From Pseudomonadota bacterium (GTDB lineage: Bacteria; Myxococcota_A; UBA9042; GCA-2863065), in contig SXOO01000232.1 of NCBI GenBank assembly GCA_005776725.1, positions 1-59,317 of the forward strand: 59,317 nt of DNA, in the 5' to 3' direction. The notes beneath the pieces were generated by a model, which saw only the letters and a list, made by a program, of their open reading frames with translations, was not told where the DNA came from and did no database searches. How positions within the stretch are numbered: the first letter of the stretch is position 1; every line of letters starts with the position of its first letter. The position numbers and the translations under genes are program-made. Positions 25,969-34,872 of this stretch are shown here, one piece after another.

Positions 25969-26306
25969 ATTGCCCTCGATGCGAGAGCGCCCTCGATGAG
26001 CGCGAGCGAGATGGCGTGACGATCGACGTTTGCACGCGCTGTCGCGGGGTCTGGCTGGACCGCGGCGAGCTCGAGAAGCTGATCGCGTACGCCCAGGAAG
26101 ACGCACGTCGCTACGAGGAGGGGCCGTCACACCGAAGCTCCGGCCCGTCGCAGCGACAAGACGGCTTCTTTCCGCCTTCGAGCCAACGCGATGAGGACTA
26201 CTCCCGCCGGAAGGACGACTCAGACGCTTACGGCGTGCTCGTCGGTCGAGATGGGAAGCCGCGTAAGCGGCGCTGGTACGAGTCCCTCGGCGACCTCTTC
26301 GACTGA
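25965..26306 (+). CDS. TFIIB-type zinc-ribbon protein
   Basis: 113 aa, cytosolic. The N-terminal 40 residues are a zinc ribbon: MNCPRCESALDERERDGVTI, then CTRCRGVWLDRGELEKLI. The pairs C-P-R-C and C-T-R-C bind zinc, and G-V-W-L-D-x-G-E-L-E is the conserved tail of the bacterial zf-TFIIB family. The rest is charged and disordered, rich in Ser, Arg and Asp (residues ~45-95), and ends KRRWYESLGDLFD. GGAGG lies 8 bases before the ATG. Members often occur beside other genes as small regulators or chaperone-like proteins, but no definite role is known. Confidence 0.85.
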   Translation: MNCPRCESALDERERDGVTIDVCTRCRGVWLDRGELEKLIAYAQEDARRYEEGPSHRSSGPSQRQDGFFPPSSQRDEDYSRRKDDSDAYGVLVGRDGKPRKRRWYESLGDLFD

Positions 26307-26410
26307 GCTCCGTCCTCACTCCGCTGCTTCGGCGCGGTGGACGCCGAACGTGAGACCCGGCACCCTTGTCGGCCTTAGGGGCACGCCCCCGCATTGAGGA
26401 GCCCGCGCTC

Positions 26411-28948
26411 GTGAATCCCGCCTATCGCGCCTGGGGGCGCTTCGTCGTCAGACATCGCTGGCTCGTAATCCTCGGAACCCTCGTGGTTACCGCCTTGGCC
26501 GTGATGGGACTGAAGAAGTACGTCAGGGTCGACAACAGCATCGAGGCCTTCGCGTCCACCAAGGATGGCGACGTTCAGGCGCTCCTCGAGCAGTTCCGCG
26601 ACGACTTCGGTCGCGACGACGCGTTTCTGGTGCTCATCGAGGGCGACGTCTTCTCGCTGAACTACCTCAAGAAGCTCGACCAGCTCCACAAGGAGCTCGC
26701 GGGTCTCAACATGGAGATCCCCAGCCTGGGCCAGCGCAAGCGGGACCGCGACCTGGCGCGAGGCCGGACACCCGTGGCCAGATACGTGCCCCCGCCACGC
26801 CCCTCGAAGGTCGAGCCGGCCAAAGACGAGTTCGCCGACTTCGACGACATGGACGCTGATATGGCGAACACCGCGAACGGTGACACGGAGGGCTGGGGCG
26901 ATGAGGCGGGGGGCTCCATCGTCGACGAGGTGATCTCGGTCATCAATGTGCGGCGCACGCGAGGTGTGGACGGCACCCTCGACGTGGGCGACTGGATGGA
27001 TCCCTTCCCCACGACCGAGGCCGAAGCGCGCGCGTTGGGGACGGAGATGAAGGCCGACTCCACCCTGGTGGGCCGAGTGCTCGGCCAGGCCGGCGACCTC
27101 TCGGCGCTGGTGGTGCGCACGCACTTCATGGCTGAGGAAGACTCGAATCGCCTCAACACGGCCATCTCAGAGATCCTGACGAAGTACGAAGGCCCAGACT
27201 TCCGTACGCACACCGCGGGGCTCCCGGCGCTGGGCGCGCAGCTCAACGAGCTCATGCTCAGCGACATGCAGGGGCTCTTTGGCTACGGCCTGCTGCTCCT
27301 CCTCGGCACCATGTTCTTCCTGTTCCGACACCCGCTCGGGGCCTTCTCGCCGTTGCTCGTCGTGGCCGTCTCCGCGATCTGGGCCTTCGCGCTGGCGGCC
27401 GTGCTGGGTATGCCCTTCACGATGATGAGCAACATCCTGCCGGCCTTCTTCATCTGTGTGGGTGTGGCCGACTCTGTGCACATCATCTCGGTCTATCGGC
27501 AGATGCGCGCGGACGGATTGTCCAACGACGACGCCATCGCAGACGCTATCGGCAGCTCCGGTGTGCCGGTCTTCTACACGTCGCTCACCACGGTCATGGG
27601 GCTCCTCAGCTTCGAGTTTGCCTCCGTGGAGGCCATCGGGGAGATGGGCCGGACCGGCGGGTTGGGCGTCGCCCTCGCGTGGGTCAACACGCTCACCCTG
27701 CTGCCGGCGCTGCTCACCTTCAACAAGAAGAGCCTCATGGGCCTCAAGGCGGCGCAAGGCTCTGATCGGCTCGACGCGTACGTGAAGCACGCTGTAGGCC
27801 TCTCCGGGGCACCTCGGGGTCGCGCGCTCACGCTGGCCGTGTCGAGTGTTATTGCGGTGGTGGCGCTCTACTTCGCCTCCACGCTGCGCGTTTGGCACAA
27901 CCCGCTCAGCTGGGTGCCGCCGGAAAAGTCGGTGGCCCAGGCAGTGATGATGGCAGACACCAAGCTCGGTGGCGCCTCTCAGATCCAGCTCCTCGTACGA
28001 GGAACGGGAGAGTACGGCGTAAAGGACGTCCGGCTCGCCAAGGCGCTGGCGCAGCTGGACGTGTACATACGCGGGTACGTGGACGCCAAGACGGGCGACA
28101 AGGTCGTGGGGAACACCATCAGCTTGCTGGACGTCTTGCGCGAGACGAACCGCGCCCTACACAACGGCCAGCACGAGCACTACCGAGTTCCGGACACGCA
28201 GGAGGAGACGAGTCACCTCTTCGTGGCCTTCGAGAACTCGGACCCGTCAGACCTGAAGCGGCTCATGACCATCGACGCCAGCACGGCGCAGATGACCATT
28301 ACGCTGAAGTGGCTCGAGGCCACCAGCTATGGGCCGCTCACAGAGTACCTGGAGGCGGGCATCGCCAAGTTCCTGCCGGACAAGACGGTGGCCGTGATTC
28401 ACCCCACCGGCTCCGCCTACGTGCTCCTGACCACGGTGTCGGCCCTCATCGGCGACCTGCTCAGCAGCTTCGGCGTGGCCTTCGTGGTCATCACGCTGAT
28501 CATGATCGTGCTGCTGCGCGACCTGAAGCTGGGCCTCGTGGCCATGGTGCCCAACCTGCTGCCCATCGCCATGATCCTGGGCTTCATGGGCATGGCCAAC
28601 ATCCCCATCGACATGGCCAACCTCATGATCGCCTCCATCGCGCTGGGCATCGCAGTGGACGACACCATCCACTTCTTGCACCACTTCAAGGTGCACTACG
28701 ACGAGCATGGGTCGGTGGAGGACGGGATCGCCTACTCGGTGAAGCACTGCGGCCGCGCCCTGGTGCTCACCTCCATCATCCTGGCCGCGGGCTTCTTCGT
28801 ATACCTGGCCGCGACCATGTACTCGCTGCAGCGCTTCGGCCTGCTCATCGGGCTCACCGTCATCTTTGCCCTTCTCGCAGACATCTACCTCACCCCAGCG
28901 CTCCTGCGCCTGACCTACAAGGACCGCGTGGCCAAGGCCCGCAGCTAG
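26411..28948 (+). CDS. MMPL/RND family transporter
   Basis: 845-aa inner-membrane permease with the RND layout. TM1 is VRHRWLVILGTLVVTALAVMG near 15-37. A large periplasmic loop (~40-280) includes an Asp/Pro-rich insert around 120-175. TM2-6 form a sterol-sensing-like block (GYGLLLLLGTMFFLFRHPLG; ILPAFFICVGVADSVHII). A second loop is followed by TM8-12 (MIVLLRDLKLGLVAMVPNLLPIA; IPIDMANLMIASIALGIAVDDTIHF). The two V-A-D-S / V-D-D-T-I-H membrane acids are those used for proton coupling in this family. The GTG start has GAGGAG upstream and precedes TM1 directly. It heads a three-gene operon with a LolA-like carrier and a DUF1302-like porin, a set suited to moving a hydrophobic compound to the outer membrane. 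Substrate unknown. Confidence 0.93.
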   Translation: MNPAYRAWGRFVVRHRWLVILGTLVVTALAVMGLKKYVRVDNSIEAFASTKDGDVQALLEQFRDDFGRDDAFLVLIEGDVFSLNYLKKLDQLHKELAGLNMEIPSLGQRKRDRDLARGRTPVARYVPPPRPSKVEPAKDEFADFDDMDADMANTANGDTEGWGDEAGGSIVDEVISVINVRRTRGVDGTLDVGDWMDPFPTTEAEARALGTEMKADSTLVGRVLGQAGDLSALVVRTHFMAEEDSNRLNTAISEILTKYEGPDFRTHTAGLPALGAQLNELMLSDMQGLFGYGLLLLLGTMFFLFRHPLGAFSPLLVVAVSAIWAFALAAVLGMPFTMMSNILPAFFICVGVADSVHIISVYRQMRADGLSNDDAIADAIGSSGVPVFYTSLTTVMGLLSFEFASVEAIGEMGRTGGLGVALAWVNTLTLLPALLTFNKKSLMGLKAAQGSDRLDAYVKHAVGLSGAPRGRALTLAVSSVIAVVALYFASTLRVWHNPLSWVPPEKSVAQAVMMADTKLGGASQIQLLVRGTGEYGVKDVRLAKALAQLDVYIRGYVDAKTGDKVVGNTISLLDVLRETNRALHNGQHEHYRVPDTQEETSHLFVAFENSDPSDLKRLMTIDASTAQMTITLKWLEATSYGPLTEYLEAGIAKFLPDKTVAVIHPTGSAYVLLTTVSALIGDLLSSFGVAFVVITLIMIVLLRDLKLGLVAMVPNLLPIAMILGFMGMANIPIDMANLMIASIALGIAVDDTIHFLHHFKVHYDEHGSVEDGIAYSVKHCGRALVLTSIILAAGFFVYLAATMYSLQRFGLLIGLTVIFALLADIYLTPALLRLTYKDRVAKARS

Positions 28949-28956
28949 GAGACCCC

Positions 28957-29775
28957 ATGTCCACCCGCATTCGCGCCCACTGGCTGCTCGGCAGCCTCTG
29001 CCTCCTCACGGCCCCGGCTTTGGCCGTTGCCCCCGGCGAGACAGACGCCGCAAAGATCATGGCCGCCGTGCAGGCGCGGCCCGAGGGCAACCGGACCAAG
29101 TCACGCGTGCTGATGATGGTGAAGGACAGCGCCGGGCGTGAGCGCAAGCGCGTGGTGCAGTCGCGCGCCATCGACTTCCCGGAGGGTCGCAAGCAGATGA
29201 TGCTGTTCGAGTCCCCGGCCGACGTGCGCAACACAGGCCTCTTGTCCGTGGACTATGACGACGGCAAGAAAGACGACGACCAGTGGCTGTACCTGCCCAG
29301 CCTGCGCAAGAGCACGCGCATCGCGGCGGGCGACAAGTCGGGATCGTTCATGGGCACCGACCTCACCTTCGCCGACATGACCACTCAGGACCCCCGCGAC
29401 TACGCTTACAAGATGCTCGACGCGAACGCCAGCGAGGGCGGCGAGGCCTGCTGGCTGATCGAGGCGCGGCCCAACAACGACAAGACGGCCACCGAGACGG
29501 GCTACGTCAAGACCGAGCTGTGCGTGAGCAAAGACAAGCTCATGCCGCTGCGGATCAAGGCGTGGGTGAAGGAGGGCAAGAAGCTCAAGTTCATCAAGTT
29601 CGACGACATCCAGAAGCTCAACGGTATCTGGGTGGTGAAGAAGATCCTGGCGCAGACCAAGCGCGGCGACGAGGTGGAGTCCAAGACGATCATCGCGATC
29701 CAGGAGGTCGCGTTCGATCAGCCCGACGTGAAGATGGAAGACTTCAACCAGCGCCGACTGGAGCAGGGTCTCTGA
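28957..29775 (+). CDS. Outer-membrane lipoprotein-sorting (LolA-like) protein
   Basis: 272-aa periplasmic protein with signal peptide (WLLGSLCLLTAPALAVA). It matches the LolA-like family that accompanies MMPL transporters: SRVLMMVKDSAGRERKRVV, DFPEGRKQMMLFESPADVRNTGLLSVDYDDG, QWLYLPSLRKSTRI, then KSGSFMGTDLTFADM. The C-terminal half has KFIKFDDIQKLNGIWVVKKI. The fold is a half-barrel able to carry a lipid-like molecule through the periplasm. AGGAG overlaps the transporter stop and sits 7 bases before the ATG; the next gene begins 5 bases after its stop. It is not the housekeeping LolA: it is longer and operonic with a specific permease. Confidence 0.9.
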   Translation: MSTRIRAHWLLGSLCLLTAPALAVAPGETDAAKIMAAVQARPEGNRTKSRVLMMVKDSAGRERKRVVQSRAIDFPEGRKQMMLFESPADVRNTGLLSVDYDDGKKDDDQWLYLPSLRKSTRIAAGDKSGSFMGTDLTFADMTTQDPRDYAYKMLDANASEGGEACWLIEARPNNDKTATETGYVKTELCVSKDKLMPLRIKAWVKEGKKLKFIKFDDIQKLNGIWVVKKILAQTKRGDEVESKTIIAIQEVAFDQPDVKMEDFNQRRLEQGL

Positions 29776-29780
29776 GGCGC

Positions 29781-31298
29781 ATGGGTGGCCGTCCACCAGC
29801 GCTGGCGCTCCTCCTGACCGCGACTCTCGCGGGGTTCCCCGCGGCCGCCGACTCGCCGCCGGCCGAGGAGGACTGGGGCAACGAGCCCGCACCACCAAGC
29901 GACGACTGGGGTGACGACAGCAGCTCTACCGACGACACCATCAGCTTCGATGAGTCCGACCTGACGCTTGAAGCCGCCAGGGCCCTCTCGCTCACCGGCT
30001 TCATCCGCAGCGACTGGGGCTTCTGGCTGGAGCGCTTCGGCGACGACCCCCCACCCGACGGCCGCGCCGCGTGGTCCAAGGGACGCCAGAGCCTGGACCT
30101 GGTGCTCACCGGCAAGCAGGACTTCTTCCGCTTTCGCCTCGCCGGACACGGGGAATACGATCTGCGTTATCTGGGCGATCAGGCCGGCAGCTGGGACGAC
30201 TTCGACGACGCCACGGAAGAGACCTACGGCTGGCAGATCCTGCTCCGCGAGGCCTTCGGCGCCTTCAGCCTGGGGCCCGTGGAGCTCACCATCGGGCGTC
30301 AAATCGTGGCGTTCGGCGAGGGCGACGCGCTCAGCCCCCTGGACGTGGTCAACCCGCGCGACAACCGCGAGCCGGGGCTGGCCGACCTCGACGACATTCG
30401 CCTCGCCGTGCTCGCCACCCGCCTCGCGGTGTTCGCCGGCAACCACCGCGTGGAACTCATGGTGATCCACGAGGCCGACTTCGGTCTTCGCTCGCCGCCG
30501 CTCGGTCCTTGCAGCGCCTTCAACGAGGTGATCCCAGACGCCTTCCGTCCCTTGCTCGTGGGCAAAGACGTTCGCTTCGTGGACCTCCAGGATCGCTTCG
30601 ACATCGAGCTGCAGCAGCCGCTCCTCCGGTGGGTCTACAAAGGCCCCGAGCTCGACGCGGGCGTGTACGCCGCCTACGTGCTCGACAAGCAGGGCACATT
30701 CGCGTTCCCCGACGCCGCGTCCGTGGTGGACCCCACCGTGAAGCAACTGTCGCTCGAGCTGGACCACCAGAGCTACGGCGTGGTGGGCACGAGCGGGGCA
30801 TGGGCGTGGGACTCGCTGTTGGTGAAGTGGGAGCTGGGGGCACAGATCCAACGCGCCATCAACGTGGGTGACGCCGCCGCGCTGCCGCCCCGCGTGGAGG
30901 TGGAGCGCCACTCGCTCATCGACGTGATGGTGGGCCTCACCTACACGCCGTTCAGCGATCTGCAGCTGGCGCTCGAGTTTCAGAAGTCCACGTTCGTGAC
31001 CGACGCCGATGAGGTGTTGTTCCCGATCGACCTGCCGATCTTCGCCCTGCGCATGAACTACCAGCTGCTCAATCAGCGCCTCACGCTGGGAGCGGCGGTG
31101 AGCATGTTCGGCCTCACGTCTGCGGACGAGATCGGCGTGCTCGCGCGCGCCTCAGTGGACTACGAGTTCATCGACGGGCTGCAGGCCGGAATCGGCTTCA
31201 TCCACTACACGCCCAGCGACACGCTGGGTCCGCTGAGCGGGCTCTCCACGCACGATCAGCTCTTCTTGAAGCTGCGCTGGGACTTCACGGTGCTCTAG
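29781..31298 (+). CDS. DUF1302-like outer-membrane beta-barrel protein
   Basis: 505 aa with signal peptide (ALALLLTATLAGFPAAADS) and an acidic, Trp-containing N-terminal linker (~25-60). From ~70 on, the sequence alternates like membrane beta strands (FFRFRLAGHGEYDLRYLG, VELTIGRQIVAFGEGDAL, LDVVNPRDNREPG) and ends with aromatic/hydrophobic WDFTVL. The GRQ..FGEGD..SPLDVVNPRD stretch is the mark of DUF1302-type porins found with MMPL/LolA-like partners. The ATG has GAGG overlapping the previous stop, so the three genes form one transcription unit. Two Cys (one in LGPCSAF) are unusual for a barrel. Likely outer-membrane end of the export route. Confidence 0.85.
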   Translation: MGGRPPALALLLTATLAGFPAAADSPPAEEDWGNEPAPPSDDWGDDSSSTDDTISFDESDLTLEAARALSLTGFIRSDWGFWLERFGDDPPPDGRAAWSKGRQSLDLVLTGKQDFFRFRLAGHGEYDLRYLGDQAGSWDDFDDATEETYGWQILLREAFGAFSLGPVELTIGRQIVAFGEGDALSPLDVVNPRDNREPGLADLDDIRLAVLATRLAVFAGNHRVELMVIHEADFGLRSPPLGPCSAFNEVIPDAFRPLLVGKDVRFVDLQDRFDIELQQPLLRWVYKGPELDAGVYAAYVLDKQGTFAFPDAASVVDPTVKQLSLELDHQSYGVVGTSGAWAWDSLLVKWELGAQIQRAINVGDAAALPPRVEVERHSLIDVMVGLTYTPFSDLQLALEFQKSTFVTDADEVLFPIDLPIFALRMNYQLLNQRLTLGAAVSMFGLTSADEIGVLARASVDYEFIDGLQAGIGFIHYTPSDTLGPLSGLSTHDQLFLKLRWDFTVL

Positions 31299-31345
31299 CC
31301 CGACCTGCCGCGCTCGGTCGCGGTCTGGGCGCGAGGCCTGCGCGC

Positions 31346-31374
31346 TTGCACCAAAGGTACGCAGTGGCTACCGT
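31346..31374 (+). promoter_or_regulatory. Candidate promoter, possibly leaderless, of the MopE-repeat gene
   Basis: TTGCAC at 31346-31351 and TACCGT at 31369-31374 are separated by 17 bases. The -10 box lies only 6 bases before the ATG at 31381, where transcription would start, and no Shine-Dalgarno sequence precedes that ATG. Matches to consensus are partial. Confidence 0.3.
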
Positions 31375-31380
31375 CGAACG

Positions 31381-33744
31381 ATGAAACTCTCGACCCTCTC
31401 TTTCTGCAGCTTCGTGGTCCTTTTCTCGATGAACGCCGCAGCGTTCTCGAGCGGTAAGTCGGGTGGCGGGTGCAACGGCTGCCACAGCGGCGGCAAGGTG
31501 CCGGTCGTGTCGCTCACCGGCCCCACCACGCTCAAGGCGAACACCGAGGGCGTCTACACGCTGTCCTTTCCGAGCGATGCTGCTCAGCCGTTCGGCGGGT
31601 TCAACGTCGCAAAGTCCAGCGGCACCTTGCTCCTCGACCCCACCGAGACGATGGCGAAGCTCCTGAACAACGAGGTCACCCACACAGGCAAGAAGCAGAA
31701 CGTGGGCGGGATCGTGTCCTTCACGTTCAAGCTCAAGGCGCCGCTCAACGGCACGGTGACGCTCACCGGGTGGGGTAACAACGTAAACGGGATACAAGGC
31801 AGTTCGGGGGATGGCGCCGCGTCCAAGACCCTCGCGGTGACCATCGAGCCCTGCATCGATGCCGATCTAGACACCTTCCCTGCGGTGAGCTGCGGTGGAA
31901 CCGACTGCAACGATGGCAACAAGAACATCCACCCGAACGCGCCCGAGCTCTGCGACGGAATAGACAACAACTGTAGTAACACCCTCGACGAGGGTGTGAC
32001 GAAGGCGTTCTTCCTCGACTTCGATAAGGACGGGGAGGGCGATGCGAGCAAGTCCGTCCAGGCGTGTGTGAAACCCGAGGGGTACGCCGAGAATGACGAC
32101 GACTGCAACGACCAGGACGGCGCGATCTCCACGTCCGCCGTAGAGGTGTGCAACGAGAAGGACGACGACTGCGACCTCGTAGTCGATGAGGGGCTCACAA
32201 TCAGCTTCTACAAGGACGGGGACGGGGATGGCCACGGCGACGCGACGTCCTCGATCGAAGCGTGCCCCGGCAACGTGGCCGGCTACGTCACGAACAGTCT
32301 CGATTGCAACGACGCCGACGAATCGGTGAGCCCGAGCGGGATCGAGACGTGCGACGGCATAGACAACGACTGCGAAGGCGGCATCGACGAGGGCGTAAAG
32401 ACCACGTTCTTCCTCGACTCCGATGGTGACAAACAGGGCGATGCCAATAACTCCCTCCAGGCGTGTGCCAACCCCGTCGGGTACGTTGCCAACGCCAACG
32501 ACTGCAACGACAAGAAGCCGACTGTCTTCAAAGACGCCCCAGAGCTCTGTGACCAGCAAGACAACGACTGTGACGTCGACGTCGACGAGGGACTGGTGGA
32601 GTTGTTGTGGTACGAGGACGAGGACGGTGATGAGCACGGCGATCCCGATGTGTCGCTCAGCCTGTGCTCGCAGCCTGACGGCTACGTCAGCTCGGACGAC
32701 GACTGCGACCCGGGGCTAGAGTCCACCTATCCGGGAGCGCCGGAGCTCTGCAACGACGTCGATGATGACTGTGACTCCGAGACTGACGAAGACACGGTGT
32801 CGGTCACATTCTACAAAGACGGCGATGGCGACACGTGGGGGATCGAGTCCGACACACAGATCTCCTGCGAGCTCGTCCCGGGATACGCCACGCGGGGTGG
32901 AGACTGCAACGACGGCAACAAGGACGCGTTCCCGGGCGCGGCCGAGGTCGCCAATGGCATCGATGACAATTGCGACGACATCATCGACGAAGGCACAAGC
33001 GCCTACGACGATGATGGCGACGGCTATTCAGAGGACGACGGCGACTGCGATGACGACGCGATCGACGTGAACCCAGACGCGGAGGAGACCCTCGGTAACG
33101 GCGTCGACGACGACTGCGACGGGCTCACTGACGCGTTCCCCGACCCGGTCGACGGCACCGATGCGGCCGATGGCTCCGATGCCACTGACGCGACGGACGG
33201 CACGGATTCGACGGATGGGACGGATGCCGGCGACGCCACCGATGCCGCCGACGCCACCGATGCCACGGACGCGACCGACGCGGCCGATGCCGTCGACGCC
33301 ACCGACGCGGCCGATGCGGCCGACGCGACTGATGCGGCCGACGGGACCGACGCGACCGACGCGACCGACGCGACCGACGCGGCCGATGCGACCGATGCGG
33401 CCGACGGTGCGGACGGAAGCGACGGAAGCGACGGAAGCGACGGAAGCGACGGAAGCGATGGGAGCGATGGACCGTCGGACGCCGCGGATGCAGCGGATGC
33501 CGTGGACGGAGCCGACGCGGCCGACGCCACCGACGCCGGAGAAGCGACGGATAGCACCGATAGTACCGACGGAACGGACGGCAAGGACGGCACTGGCGAG
33601 GCGGCGGGGTCAGCATGTACCGCGGCGCCCACGTCGTCGGGCCACACGACGGGACTCTGGGTGGTCGGCCTGGGCGCGCTGCTCGCGCTGTCTCTTCGTC
33701 GGCGAACGCGAGCAGCGCTCGTGCGGCGCCGCCGCGCCGAGTAG
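31381..33744 (+). CDS. MopE-repeat surface protein with CxxCH N-terminal domain, Asp-rich spacer and MYXO-CTERM-like tail
   Basis: 787 aa. A signal peptide (LSFCSFVVLFSMNAAAFS) leads into a choice-of-anchor-V-like, reelin-type domain (~22-155) beginning SSGKSGGGCNGCHSGG, whose C-N-G-C-H could bind c-type heme. Residues ~160-585 carry seven MopE-type metal-binding repeats (DCND...P-x-A-x-E-x-C-D-G-x-D-N-D-C-D...DEG), rich in Asp that could coordinate Ca or Cu. A spacer of about 150 aa follows, made almost only of Asp, Ala, Thr, Gly and Ser in three-residue steps. The C-terminus has Cys (GSACTAAPT), a membrane segment (GLWVVGLGALLALSL) and Arg clusters, the MYXO-CTERM layout. The spacer probably reaches through the cell envelope. 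Redox or metal role is inferred. Confidence 0.87.
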   Translation: MKLSTLSFCSFVVLFSMNAAAFSSGKSGGGCNGCHSGGKVPVVSLTGPTTLKANTEGVYTLSFPSDAAQPFGGFNVAKSSGTLLLDPTETMAKLLNNEVTHTGKKQNVGGIVSFTFKLKAPLNGTVTLTGWGNNVNGIQGSSGDGAASKTLAVTIEPCIDADLDTFPAVSCGGTDCNDGNKNIHPNAPELCDGIDNNCSNTLDEGVTKAFFLDFDKDGEGDASKSVQACVKPEGYAENDDDCNDQDGAISTSAVEVCNEKDDDCDLVVDEGLTISFYKDGDGDGHGDATSSIEACPGNVAGYVTNSLDCNDADESVSPSGIETCDGIDNDCEGGIDEGVKTTFFLDSDGDKQGDANNSLQACANPVGYVANANDCNDKKPTVFKDAPELCDQQDNDCDVDVDEGLVELLWYEDEDGDEHGDPDVSLSLCSQPDGYVSSDDDCDPGLESTYPGAPELCNDVDDDCDSETDEDTVSVTFYKDGDGDTWGIESDTQISCELVPGYATRGGDCNDGNKDAFPGAAEVANGIDDNCDDIIDEGTSAYDDDGDGYSEDDGDCDDDAIDVNPDAEETLGNGVDDDCDGLTDAFPDPVDGTDAADGSDATDATDGTDSTDGTDAGDATDAADATDATDATDAADAVDATDAADAADATDAADGTDATDATDATDAADATDAADGADGSDGSDGSDGSDGSDGSDGPSDAADAADAVDGADAADATDAGEATDSTDSTDGTDGKDGTGEAAGSACTAAPTSSGHTTGLWVVGLGALLALSLRRRTRAALVRRRRAE
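33412..33465 (+). repeat. Tandem 9-bp repeat (DGS codons) inside the MopE-type gene
   Basis: Five perfect copies of gacggaagc at 33412-33456 and one diverged copy to 33465. The unit keeps frame, so copy-number change would only lengthen the spacer. It lies in a wider region (33150-33600) of imperfect 9-base units such as gcgaccgac. Confidence 0.9.
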
Positions 33745-33899
33745 GAACCCCGACTACCGGAAGGGACAGAGCGGGTCGGCGGCGCCGCCGCAGACGCTGC
33801 CCACGCAGCGCCGAAATGTCACGCCTCGATGTGGACGTCTGGTGCTGGCCGACCGGTCATTCGGACCTTACAACCCCACCTGGCCCCGAAGCGCTCGAC
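33745..33899. other. Intergenic region
   Basis: About 155 bases. On the minus strand a frame ending at 33754 gives a short Cys-containing tail (CVGSVCGGAADPLCPFR) that might be the end of a decayed gene, but it has no start and is closed after 37 codons. An in-frame ATG for the next gene at 33816 lacks a ribosome site. Confidence 0.35.
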
Positions 33900-34865
33900 A
33901 TGACATCAACTGAGCCCACGTCCGTAGTCCTGACGCCCGTCTGGTCGGTCGTCCTTGGCGACACCGACCACAAGGAGCCGTGGCACAGCGCGGACGACCT
34001 CGCGTGGTCTCCCAATGGTGAAGGACTCCTCGTGTGTGGCCTGCAAGTCGACGAGGACGTCGTGGCTGGCCCCGGCGACTCCTGGAGCGCGACCTGGCTC
34101 GTGGCGCGCGATGGCCAGGTCATCTGGCGAGATGCGGTCGGGGGGATGGCGCTGGCGTGGTCGACGGATGGGATCACGTTCGCGACGTCAATGCCCCCGA
34201 TGCGCCGGTCGGCCGCGCAACCCACCCGTGCCCAGGCGCTCGCAGGCGGGGCGCTGCTCGGGTGGCGCGATGGCGTCGTTTGGACCCGAGACGAGGGCGA
34301 GGTAGTCGCCCGAACCGAGGACGGCGCACAGCTAAGATCGTGGCCCGTGCCGGGAGTCATTCAAGCCTTCGACGTTGGCCCGGATCGCGCTGCCGTCGTC
34401 GGCACCGATCGCGGTGTCTTGGCGTACCTGCCGCTCAGGGGCGAGGGCTGGTCCCGAGCCTTGCGCTGCCTGCCGGTCCCCGGCGGCAGAGGGGTCAGCG
34501 TCGCCCGACTGGCGCCCGACGGGGGACTCGTGGCTGTCTTGCGGTACGGCGGTCGGCACCGCGACGTCGGAATCCACAGCGCGCGAACCGGAAGGTGCCT
34601 CAAGCGGCTACCGAAGGTCGACGCGTGGCTCGAAGACGCCGCTTGGCACCCGCACGGGACGCTCCTCGCCGTCAGCGAGGGGAAGGGCCGCTTGCGTGTG
34701 TACGACGCTGCTCGTTGGACCGAGGTCGGGCAGTGCACGGTCGAGGAGGGGTATCTCAAGGCGATCCGGTGGCAACCTGAGGGCCGTGCCTTCGCGACCA
34801 TCCACTGCGTCTGGGGACGCTACTGTAGGCGCCTCATGCTCTGGGATGTGAGCACGCGGTCGTGA
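33900..34865 (+). CDS. WD40-like beta-propeller protein
   Basis: 321 aa, no signal peptide. Repeating blade-like phrases (DLAWSPNGEGLLVCG, MALAWSTDGITFATS, VARLAPDGGLVAVLRYGG, DAAWHPHGTLLAVSEGKGRLRVYD, AIRWQPEGRAFATIHC, LMLWDVSTRS) follow the WD40 pattern of x-x-W-x-P-x-G-x-x-[LF]-A. About five to seven blades fit the length. No catalytic part is visible; such proteins are scaffolds. The start is uncertain: I took the ATG nearest the first blade, and one 84 bases upstream is also open. It is the first of a run of repeat-protein genes (pentapeptide relic, ankyrin, LRR). Confidence 0.72.
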   Translation: MTSTEPTSVVLTPVWSVVLGDTDHKEPWHSADDLAWSPNGEGLLVCGLQVDEDVVAGPGDSWSATWLVARDGQVIWRDAVGGMALAWSTDGITFATSMPPMRRSAAQPTRAQALAGGALLGWRDGVVWTRDEGEVVARTEDGAQLRSWPVPGVIQAFDVGPDRAAVVGTDRGVLAYLPLRGEGWSRALRCLPVPGGRGVSVARLAPDGGLVAVLRYGGRHRDVGIHSARTGRCLKRLPKVDAWLEDAAWHPHGTLLAVSEGKGRLRVYDAARWTEVGQCTVEEGYLKAIRWQPEGRAFATIHCVWGRYCRRLMLWDVSTRS

Positions 34866-34872
34866 GCCGTAA

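Noticed and set aside
33150..33600. Short regular repeats that might be a CRISPR-like array
   Set aside because: Units are 9 bases with no spacers and keep reading frame inside a gene; they encode a low-complexity linker.
33024..33647. Minus-strand frame giving Ser/Ala/Val repeats
   Set aside because: It is the reverse complement of the Asp/Ala/Thr codons in the MopE-type spacer, not an independent gene.
33754..33867. Cys-containing minus-strand tail CVGSVCGGAADPLCPFR
   Set aside because: It looks like a natural C-terminus but is closed by a stop 37 codons upstream and has no start, so at most a tiny relic.
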